From positions 1-16,219 of the forward strand of contig JAPEVF010000983.1 in NCBI GenBank assembly GCA_029747585.1: DNA of 16,219 nt, read 5' to 3'. Both the position numbers and the translations under genes were made by a program. The notes under the pieces were generated by a model. It was not told where the DNA came from. It searched no databases and saw only the letters and a list, made by a program, of their open reading frames with translations. This DNA comes from Pleurotus djamor (taxonomy: Eukaryota; Basidiomycota; Agaricomycetes; Agaricales; Pleurotaceae). Of this stretch, positions 1 to 9,325 are shown piece after piece (position 1 is the stretch's first letter; each line of letters begins with the position of its first letter).

Positions 1-8
1 ATCCCGGC

Positions 9-24
9 GAATGGTATACCATTC
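9..24. repeat. 16-bp perfect palindrome
   Basis: GAATGGTATACCATTC equals its own reverse complement over all 16 bases. It could be a binding site for a dimeric protein or chance; nothing near it decides. Confidence 0.6.
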
Positions 25-33
25 CTTTCATTC

Positions 34-48
34 AACCCTAACCCTAAA
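34..48. repeat. Two telomere-type CCCTAA units
   Basis: AACCCTAACCCTAAA is two copies of the common fungal telomere unit, read on the complementary strand. Two units are too few to call a telomere; an interstitial remnant or chance is more likely. Confidence 0.4.
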
Positions 49-152
49 TTGGACTTAGTCAAAATCAGTTCTACATTCCTTGCGCTTCCTGCACCTTAAC
101 TGAGTCTGAATTTCTTTTCCCACACTGATCCGGTTTTAAACGAGAAAACCAC

Positions 153-3100
153 CTATGTTCCGACNTTCTCTCGCTCAGCNAAGGCNAAGTATTTGTTGTC
201 TACGGACCAATCAATGCATCTGCCCAATCCCTCAGGGAGCGTCTTGAGGATTTGGCCGTCGATATCGAGAATTTTGGTTACCATGCCTTCCTCACCTGGG
301 TACATCGGACCGTAGTACCTGGAGGCCACAGCGATCTTCTGAGGAATATCGGGCGCGGCGGAGGACAGAGCCATGGACTGAACTGGCGCATCCAAATTGA
401 TGACTTTCAAAGGCGCTCCAGATACAGTATTCCAAACCATTATCGTGCTATCCAACGATCCGGAAAAGACAGTGTTATCATCCGAAGAGAATAGAGCCGT
501 CACGACTGCTTTGAAGTGGCCGGAGATCCTGTGAAGGAGGATTCCACTCGCAGAATTCCAGATGCAGAAGTCCGGGTCATCGCTGGTGGAAGCGATCCAT
601 TGGCCATTGTGGGAGAACGTAACGTGTCGTACAAAGGATCCATGTCCTTCCATCACTTGCAAACACGTTCCCCAACCTTCGTCGAGACCAGCGAGGATAT
701 CAACAGCGCAAGAGTCATTGGCTTGGTGCATATAGAGTTTCCGAAGAAGAGAGTTGGTCGGAGAGAAAGGGAGACCAGAAGCATAGATGTGGAACGGACA
801 TGCCTTGATGGCGTCCATGAAGTTGAGGACAAAGCGATGTCCATCATTCAACAGTACTCTTGTTTGGTCGTCCACCTGGTAATACGATATGTGAGACTTC
901 CACGCAGGAGACTGAAACTAGAGGTAGGTGAAAGTACCTTGTGCCATTGTAGTGTTCCAGCGAGCATTGACACAACTGCGTCAATTCGACCGAGCATCGC
1001 AAGCGCCTCCATCCAATACAGCAGCCTGGTCTCCGCGAATTCCTTCAAAAAGTTCATCGACTCAGGCGACGGATTCGAATTGCACAGATGTGTTGCCCAG
1101 TGGAGGCAAGAGTACTGAACATGTGGGGGAATTGATCGCGTCAAACACTCGTTCAAATTCGGGATGTCGGTTCTGAAAACGAGCGGATCTGCGAGATCGC
1201 ATATGTTCCTCTTGAGATTGTCGCCGTCGAGCAAGACCTTTAGGCAGTGTCTGGCCAGGTAATCGTGACCACGGAAGGAAGGGTTGTTGCTTATCTTGGG
1301 AAGTTTGCATCGCTCGGGGTCCACCAAATACTGGGGGAAACTTGCATGCAGAAGACGGACGGGGTGGTCCTCAGAGAACGTCAACACTGATTGGAGTCGA
1401 TCCAAAACCTCATTAAGGGTTGCGTAATCCATCTGCAAAAGCGCGTTGAGATGTTGCGGAGCCAGTTGATCTTGGATAACTGCGAGTACGCCTAGAACCA
1501 AGGGAATCGCAGGCCCGATGTCGGGATGACGGAAGTCGTTTTCGGAGAATGCATTACGAAGGACAACGTCGTAGAGCGCGTCGAGTGTATCAACGTTCAA
1601 TGGATGATTGAGTACCAATTTGAGGGTTTTGCCCAGGTCACGCTGGTAGCGAGCGAGAAATTCCAGAGCGGTCGACGCAAAGATGAAAAGACCCCCCGCA
1701 GCATCGGTCAGCCTCTCGATAGCATCGTCTTGAGCTGTCTTGAGCTTCTGTGCAATGCCAATCTCCGTGGCACGAACGTCGACGAATCGCTTGATGTCAT
1801 CACGGACAATGTTCATTGGTATGGAGGTTAGTTGGTACGGTTGGGGTTCGGATTCCCATTCCACTGACGCAAAGGCATCTTGGATATGATATTCAGGCCG
1901 AGAGGTGACGAACAGGCGAAGGGGGAAAGGGAGAGATCGTATGCGCTTGAGAAGGGCGTACAGCAAGGCTGGGACTTGCTGTTGTTCGCTACATTCATCA
2001 AGGGCATCGAGTACGAAGACTAAAGGTTGCGACGGTCGTTGATCTTCGGGGACTTCTGATAAAGGCTCGACGACGAGTTCATCCAGAGCGTAGGTCAGAT
2101 TCTGCGTGTTGCCTTTATCTTGATGCTTCGTAATCCCTTTGACGATGTACGACGCCAGGTACTTGTGCGATCGAGCAAGCTGAACAGCAAGCGTAGGGAA
2201 GACATGTCGTGTCGAAGATAGTTCCTCCACACCGCGTTCAAAGAAGAACGATCCACCGAGTACTCCTGCTTCATCAAACATCTTAGCCACCTGAACGGCA
2301 ATCGTCGACTTCCCAGTCCCCGCTCCTCCAGTCAGGACAAAAACTTGCGCGTTAGCTCGAACCTCGTCCACGCCGCGACCTCGTGACCATTCTACAATGT
2401 CTTGCAATAGCTGTGTCCGGGTTCCTTCCAACCAGCGGCTCTTCCGAGCATTTACAGGAGCTCTGTATCCAGCGTCGACTGTGCGCAGTTTGCCGAGCTG
2501 ACGGTCTAGCTCTGCTGCCTGTGTGGTCGCAATGAGTTCGTTGACCACCATCTCGATGGTGACGGTCCCTTTAAGCTACACGAAAGTACGGACATTCAGA
2601 ATGTCTTGTGAACACGACGCAGGGGTACACGTACCTGGAAGCGTGACTGTGCTTGTTGTACCTCTTTGTCTAAGGCCTGAAGGGTGTCCGCATCCATGTT
2701 ACTTCGGAAGAAACGCGATACCACATTCCCCTCAAGCACCTCGTGTGCTCTCGTCAAAATCCCCTCGATATCCCTGTGCAAAAAACCATCATCGCCATGA
2801 CACAAAACTATCTCCAAGGATCACATACCCAGATAATTGCTTGACGCGATCTTGGAGTTCCTGAGATCGTCGCAAGTTCTCGGATGCGAGTTGAGGATTT
2901 GCAAGTGGGTCGGATTTCATTTGCTCTTGGATATTCGCTGACGTAGACACCAGGAAGGATGCGAGGGAATTTAGACTCTGCGACAGTTCTAGACATTCCT
3001 CTTTGTTACTCCTAGTTTTCTTCCAGCGAACTCGATGAGCTGTCGAAAGGACCAAGTAACTCGAATAACACATACCTGAACCATCTCTACTAACTTTAGA

Positions 3101-3231
3101 AGGGCACCGGCTGCCACTAATAACCCCGGAAGCGGCGCGAGGCTCAGAGGCCCTTCAGCCTGGTCTAAAATCGTTGCGGAAGCGGAAAGTAAAGCATCAA
3201 TACGCTTTCTTCTTTGTTGAGAACGAGCCAT
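153..3231 (-). CDS. NLR-A: MLKL/HeLo-like bundle, NACHT ATPase and truncated WD40 protein
   Basis: Five-exon model, complement(join(153..875, 938..2575, 2635..2773, 2829..3019, 3076..3231)), 948 aa. All joins have GT/AG borders and keep frame. Residues 1 to about 165 form a helical module resembling the MLKL/HeLo-like N-terminal bundles of fungal NLRs. The NACHT domain has Walker A GGAGTGKST at about 245-253, Walker B LVFVLDALDEC at about 347-357 and a TSRPE motif near 386-390. A winged-helix-like region follows, then a WD40 part from residue 709 with two clear repeats. In filamentous fungi such proteins act as intracellular non-self sensors that trigger cell death: WD40 senses, NACHT switches and the N-terminal module executes. 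That role is inferred from the family. The WD40 part is only about 240 residues, against more than 600 in the paralogue at 5019-9325, and ends at a TAG beside three ambiguous bases. The start was chosen because it gives exon 1 the same 156-nt length as the paralogue. Confidence 0.85.
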
Positions 3232-3951
3232 CTGCAGATCATTGGAACGAATGAGTCGTGGACAATGAGCCTGAGCGACGCGAGACCAGATGGGCGTTCA
3301 TCGATGGCATGGCAGGGCGGTGGCTATAAGGTAGGCCTGGAATGGTTATGGTCACCACCCTCCTGCTGTGAGCCCTAGTTACCCTTTTTCAAGTCACTGC
3401 CAACCCGCCACAACCTTATGACTAGGTCGCTTCCTTCCAATGGCTTCCATCATCTCCAAAAGTCATTTCCCTCTATCCACCACCCTCGCATCCTGGTCTT
3501 TCCCACCTCCTCCATCTTGAGCCTGCCGGCAGATTCGGTTGACATATTCGCAGTGGAACTAAGAACTGGGAAGTCTGTTCTCCGCCCTCCGGGCTGGTGG
3601 TGGGATCCATCGACATCGGTCGTTGGGGTGGTGGAAGAGTCACAATGAAGTCACTGCGGAGAACTGACTGTGTTTTGAACGATAGCTGGTGGTGGTGTCT
3701 GTACAGGTTGATGCAGCTGGTTACAATCCGTCAAGCCAGTGAACGGATTATAAGTACATACCATTTGGTGCAGCAGAGACAATATTTGCTTCCGGGAACT
3801 GGGACCTGGGGCAACGCAAAACCATCCTTGTCCAAATTGGCGACGCTATTCAGAGAGCAGGAAGCACAGCTGGAAGAGTGAAAGTCCGAGGATATTTATT
3901 ACACAAAGATATACAAATGACGGCACCATCGTAAAATTCAACAAAAACGAA
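3232..3951. other. Intergenic region between FAS1 3' end and NLR-A 5' end
   Basis: It holds the presumed promoter and 5' leader of NLR-A, whose start is preceded directly by CTGCAG, a possible acceptor of a leader intron, and the 3' flank of the FAS1 gene. Open frames here (3418-3648, 3597-3881) have no recognisable motif or paired introns and are taken as chance. Confidence 0.5.
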
Positions 3952-4712
3952 TCAATCCACAGATATGGTACCGTCAATGAGATAGAATACACCATTGAGA
4001 GCCTGTGGGTTGTAGCTCAGCTATGGAAACAGTGTAGACGAGAAACGGTGGGCGCACCTCTTTCCTGCCAACTATGTGAGACTCCCCATTCACCAGCAAA
4101 CGTTTCCATTCGGGAAGCTTAGAATCAGCATTTGGATCCAGCGATAGCGTAACAGTCTTCTTATGTAGGAGCGTTGTATATGTCTTGGGCTCGAGCGATT
4201 CCGGCGCATCCTGTTCCAAGCTGAATTCCATAGCCGAAAGACACGAAATGGAACGACATACCGCTATCATGTGTGCCGACACCCATCTCTCTACATTCCT
4301 CTTCGACACGTTGTCAAATTCTTCGTCAGAAATAATCACTTCACCCATGGTCTCAGGTCCTTCATGTCTATCAATGGCAACGCCCCCAAGCCCCAAATGA
4401 GCTTCTAGACAAACACAAATCCGACAATTCCACTTACGGCTTCCTGCTCAAAGCCATGACGGCCTTATTCGTTGGTACCAGCAGCGTTGTCTTCGCAGAA
4501 ACATCTGCAAGCACGGCACTCATTTCGAGTTCACGAGCGTAAGAGTAGAAAATGGATGCTGAGGACTCGATGGTCAACAGGTCAGCCAACGTCGGGCGGA
4601 TGGTGGTTTGTGGTTGGTAAACGGGTTCTTGTGGGGAGGTCATCGGTTGCTGGTCGTCCTGCGCAGCGAGTGCGAACGTAAGAAAAGTGAGGGCAATGAT
4701 TTGGAGCTTCAT
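3952..4712 (-). CDS. Secreted FAS1 (fasciclin-like) domain protein
   Basis: Four exons, complement(join(3952..4002, 4058..4210, 4262..4367, 4438..4712)), 194 aa. All three introns (70, 51 and 55 bp) have GT/AG borders. The 51-bp intron is a multiple of three and so could be misread as coding, but removing it restores a continuous family-like sequence (WVSAHMIA|DAPESL). The N-terminus MKLQIIALTFLTFALAAQ is a typical cleavable signal peptide. The FAS1 H1-type motif TLLVPTNKAV lies near residues 76-85, a conserved NVERWVSAHMI segment follows, and the end NGVFYLIDGTI is the usual closing strand of a FAS1 fold. FAS1 domains are extracellular adhesion or cell-wall-associated modules, so the protein is probably secreted. 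No C-terminal GPI signal is visible. It sits between the two NLR paralogues and points the same way, but no functional link is shown. Confidence 0.85.
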
Positions 4713-5018
4713 GGTGGTTACACTAAAAGAGGTCGCAGTTAGGGGTAGCGTAAGTAATAAGATCTGAGAGTCAAGGCCTCGACTTAACGTTCAACAATTG
4801 AGTACGTTCCTCACTTTGTCCAATGGAAATCTATTCGATGCAATGCACCCCCTTCGCCCCCAATACATGCTATGGTTCGTACGTGTCCAAAATCTGGGTC
4901 CTTTCAACATGTCCTGAATTTTTCTCTCGTATTAAGTACCTTAAATCTTCAGACTTTATTCCTCTTAGTAACTCCCAACGACATTTCTCTCTTCGACAAA
5001 GTGCTCACAACGTACAAG
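4713..5018. other. Intergenic region between NLR-B 3' end and FAS1 5' end
   Basis: About 300 bp that should contain the end of NLR-B and the FAS1 promoter. I see no RNA gene, repeat or convincing coding frame. Confidence 0.5.
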
Positions 5019-8000
5019 CTACTTCTCGTCTCGTAAAACCCTCCGTAAGCAGTCATAGATCGTTTTCCATTCCTGTTCGATGTGTGGTGCCCTCGGGCAA
5101 CCCGTCGTTAGGTTCAGAACTGTGGTGCGGCAACTCCAATCGACGGAGAAATGCGTAACGTTGAGATTATCTGAATGGTGGAAGGTCCACGTCCAGTGGC
5201 CTCGGTATGTGGGAGGTACCCAGCAAATTCGGCGGTCGGTCCACCGATCTATCAACCATCCTTCTAGTACAACATGTCGTGTGTGCGGGTTCGTCTCTTC
5301 AACGAACTCGGCAGGAACTGTGTCAACGTCGACGTACTCAACCTTATGGGTCCTCCAGTCAAGGCGACTCCATCTCCGGTCTATTTCTTCTTCATCAGGC
5401 CATTGTTCAGCGTTATTTCTCCCTGAAAGGTAGATAAATCGCCCGTCTGGCGAAACACCTCGCACTTCCATGTCTTCGATCGTCTCACTGCCGTCAAGAG
5501 CGTCATCATCGAGGTAGAATGCTCGTCCAGACACGGTGTTGGTAAGAGAAATGCCTTTGGGTTCACCAGGACCGCCATCGACAGGCCACTGCTGTAATCG
5601 GGCACACATCCAATTCGAAGTTTGACTTGTGCTAGTGCTCGAAATGCCCCAAACAGTGGTGTCGAAATCCGTGTCGAAATCCGTGTCGAGAACATGACCG
5701 TCTTGAATCCCGTTAGTCGCCAGACGACACTGCGAATTCTCTTGGAGAAACCAGATAGTTGGGGGTCTCCCAAGTCCTCGCACGGTCGCCATGAACGGTC
5801 CACCGGCAGATGGGGAAGGGATCGATCTCTTGGTCGTGCTTTGGGTGAAAGACAAAGGGTCGAATGGTGACGACATTGAGGGGATATCCCATGATCGTAC
5901 TCCTTCGTGACATGCAGATACTAAGCTTTCGCCGCTTGGACGGAAAGCTAGGGCATATGTAGCACCGACCCAGCTGAATACAGCTAAACAGGTCCGCTTT
6001 TGCAGCGACCATAGACGTATGGTGTTGTCAGCGGATCCGGACGCAAAGATCTCCTGGGAAGGATGGACGGCGACTGTGGATATGGAGTTCTCATGACCCA
6101 CAAATATGTGGATGCACTCGCGCGCTGTCAGTCGCCAGAGCTCGATGTCGGCTGTACTGGCGGTTAGACAGGAGGCCAGGAGGAGATCGGACTGGGGGAT
6201 GACCTTGTGAATATATCTACGACCGTCCAGTCCTTCGAAGAAATTCCTCCGAGGGCTTAGAAGAAGTTTCCCTGCATCCCAAGCGGCGGTCATCACCGTT
6301 CCAAGGCCTTGGAAGAGATATGGGAAGTCTATTTGTAGACCGGAAGTATCAGATTCCAAGATTTGTCGTACTGACGACGCTGATACATCCATATCGAATA
6401 CTTGAATTGAGTCGGACTGCTGTGAAGACGAAGATAATCCCGCGACAATCATCGGAGAGGTGTTTGAAGTCGCAGGGAGTAGGTCGACCCAATTAATGAG
6501 ATAGCCACTCAGTACAATGACTTTCAGAGTTGCCCCAGAAGTCGAGTCCCATGTACGAATGGTTTGATCCCGAGAGCAAGAGACAACGGTTTTGTCATCC
6601 AGAGAGAATATACAACCGGTAACTGGCTTTTTATGACCGGATAGTATTCGGAGAATAACGCCAATCATAGCATCCCAGATGCAGATGGTGGAGTCGTGAC
6701 CTGCAGATGCGATCCATCGACCGTCATGGGAGAAGCTTACGTGAGATATGTTGCTGGTGTGTCCAGTCATCACGCGTGAGCAAGGCCCCCAGATCTCGTC
6801 ATGACCAGCAAGGATATCAACGACTGCAAGGTCGTCGACCTCGTGGATGTACATCTGCCTGAGGAGAGACTTCGTAGGGGAAAAGACGAGGCCAGAGGTG
6901 TAGACATGAAAAGGGCATGTCTGGATTGCATCCATACAAAACCGGACGAAGCGGAGCCCGTCCTTGAGGAGTGGGTACGACGGATCGCTTTCCTATGCGC
7001 GAACTTATGTCAAGGGTTTGCGCATTGATTGATCAAAATTTACATACCTCACACCGATCTAGAACACGGATAAGAGCAGGAACCGCGCTTTCAATGTGTC
7101 GTAGCATGCCCAAAGCCTCCATCCAACAAAGCATCTTTGTTTCCACGAACTCATACAGAAGGCCCATGGTGTCGTGACAGCGATCCGAGTTTGAGAAATG
7201 GGATGACCAGTATAGGCAAGCATATTGAACATGAGGGGGTATATCGCGCATCAGACGTTAATTTAGGTCATGAATTTCGTTGAGAGAAATTGCAGGGTCT
7301 CGAAGATCAGATATTTCTCTTCAAGTTACCGTTGGACAACAAGATATGCAAGCATTGCCAGGCCAAGTAGTTGTGACCGCGAAAAGAAGGATTGCCGCTG
7401 ATCATGGGTAGCTGACAACGCTTTGGATCCACCAGATACTGCGGGAAACTGGCATGTAGGAGACGGATTGGCCTATCCTGAGCGAAAGTCAAGACTGACT
7501 GAAGACGACAAAGGACCTCGTTAGCACCGAAGTGTCGAGTTGCAATAGCATTCCAAGATGTCACGGGGCGAGCTGATCTTGGATTACAGCGAGGACTCCT
7601 AGGACCACTGGAATCACAGGTCCCAAGTCGGGATGACGGAAGTCATTGCCAGAGAAAGCAGTACGAAGGACGACATCATACAGCGCGTCGAGTGTATCAA
7701 CATTCAACGGATGGTTGAGAACCAACTTGAGAGTTTTGGCTAGGTCACACTGGTAGCGAGCAAGAAACTCGAGAGCTGTAGACGCGTAGATGAAGAGTCC
7801 GTTGGCTGCATCGGTCAGCCTCTCAACAACATCCTCCTGTACATCCTTCAGCTTCTGCGCGATACCGATATCAGTCAACCGAGCATCAATGAATCGCGTG
7901 ATGTCGTCACGGACGATGTTCATCGATATGGACGTCAACAAGTACGGATCGGGTTCCGATTTCCACTCATCTGAGGCGAAAGCGTCTTGTATATGATGTT

Positions 8001-9325
8001 CAGGCCGAGTGGTGAGGAACAAACGGAGTGGGAAAGGAAGGGAGCGCATGCGTTTGAGAAGGGGGTGGAGCATATGTGGTACCTGCTCTTGTTCGCTGCA
8101 TTCATCGATCGCATCGATGACGAAGACGACCGGCCGAACCGGCCATTGCCCCTGGGGCACCGCCCTTAACGGCTCAACGAGGAGCTCATCGAGAGCGTAC
8201 ACCAGCTGTTGGGTGCTCCCTTTCGATCGATGATTCTTGATACCCTCCACGATGAACGGGGCTAGATTCGGATAAGAACGAGCGACTTGAACGGAAAGTG
8301 TTGGAAAGACAAGTCGGGTAGCAGATAGCTCTTCGACACCACGTTCAAAGAAGTACGATCCACCCAGGGCGCCCGCTTCGTCCAACATCTTCGCGACTTG
8401 AACAGCAATCGTCGATTTCCCTGTCCCAGCTCCTCCGGTGAGGACGAAGAATCGAGCATTGGCCCTATTCTCATCTGGTCCTTGTCCCTTTGACCATTCC
8501 TCGATTTCCTTCAATAAGTCGGTCCTTGTGCCTTCTAGCCAACGGCTCTTTCGGGCATTGACGGAAGCTCGATAACCAGCGTCGACGGTCCGGATACTGT
8601 TGAGCTCGCGCTCCCACTCCGATGTCTGCGCGATCTTGATCAGTTCACTGACGCCAGATTCGATATTCAGAGTTCCTTCGAGCTATTTGTTGCAGTCGAA
8701 TATCAGATATTTTTATCAGAGACTCGAGCAAAGACTTACTTGAAATTGCAACTGCGCTTCTTGGACCTCTTCCTTCAAAGATCGAAGGGTGGACTCGTCC
8801 TCGTTACTTCGGAAGAATCGGGTTAAAAAATTACCCTTGGTCAATGCCTGTCCCTCATTGAGAACAGCTTCGACCCCCCTACGAACTGTCAGCGAAATGA
8901 ATAATAGACACTTGAAGGTTAAACGCACTTCAATAATCGATCGACGCGATCTGACAGATCTTGAGAACGTCGCAAAGCGGCTGCAGCGATTTCAGAATTA
9001 TTGCGCGAAATATTTTCCGTCTGCTCTCCTACTGTAACCAAAGTCGACATCAACAAATCAACGAGGGTCTTGAGGCGTCCGACCAGCCGCAAGCAATCGT
9101 CGGTGTTGCTTCGCGTTTTCTACAACGGGATGAATTCACAGAGCTCTGATCTATGGGCGTGACACTTACCCGTACCATATTCAAAAGCTCTGACAGTACT
9201 TTCGCAACCTGTGCAATGGCTGGTATAGGCACAAGCTGCAGAGGACCTTCCACCAGGCCTATCATAGGCGTAGAAGCAGAGAGTATGTCATCAATAAGTC
9301 GCTTCCTGTCTTTGGGACGAGTCAT
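5019..9325 (-). pseudogene. NLR-B: MLKL/HeLo-like bundle, NACHT and WD40 paralogue, disrupted after the NACHT
   Basis: Same architecture as NLR-A. Exons: complement(5019..6992, 7048..8682, 8740..8878, 8929..9119, 9170..9325). Exons 1-3 match NLR-A in length and phase, and both exon 2 begin with KTRSN. Walker A (GGAGTGKST) and Walker B (VVFVIDAIDEC) are intact. The region after NACHT carries a TGA at 7561-7563, a one-base loss near 7522-7526, a two-base loss at 7307/7308 and a TAA at 7258-7260. Homology to NLR-A runs across all four, so they are lesions rather than an intron. The last exon keeps a 658-codon open frame with at least four recognisable WD repeats (GH...WD type). As written, translation would give a product of about 535 aa with the helical module and NACHT but no WD40; the WD40 part could be made only from a separate start, such as ATG 7251 or 6935. 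The calls at the breaks could be sequencing errors, but four in 306 bp is many. Confidence 0.82.
5661..5684. repeat. 12-bp tandem duplication inside the NLR-B WD40 exon
   Basis: GTCGAAATCCGT occurs twice in a row and starts a third time. On the minus strand it encodes a repeated Asp-Thr-Asp-Phe (DTDFDTDFDT). The 12-bp unit keeps the reading frame, consistent with in-frame slippage in a surface loop. Confidence 0.85.

Larger units (their letters stand above)
1..152. other. Left-edge non-coding stretch downstream of NLR-A
   Basis: This lies after the TAG of NLR-A. The frame of NLR-A continues past that stop for 18 more codons that look like part of a WD blade, then meets a TAA. Ambiguous bases at 165, 180 and 186 just inside the gene suggest low-quality sequence here. 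Confidence 0.5.

Noticed and set aside
4211..4261. 17 codons in the FAS1 gene read as coding
   Set aside because: GTATGT...AACAG borders, and removal gives a continuous FAS1 sequence, so it is an in-frame intron.
7258..7563. An unrecognised intron explaining the NLR-B breaks
   Set aside because: The stretch matches NLR-A protein closely in its own frames, and no GT/AG pair found restores the frame across it.
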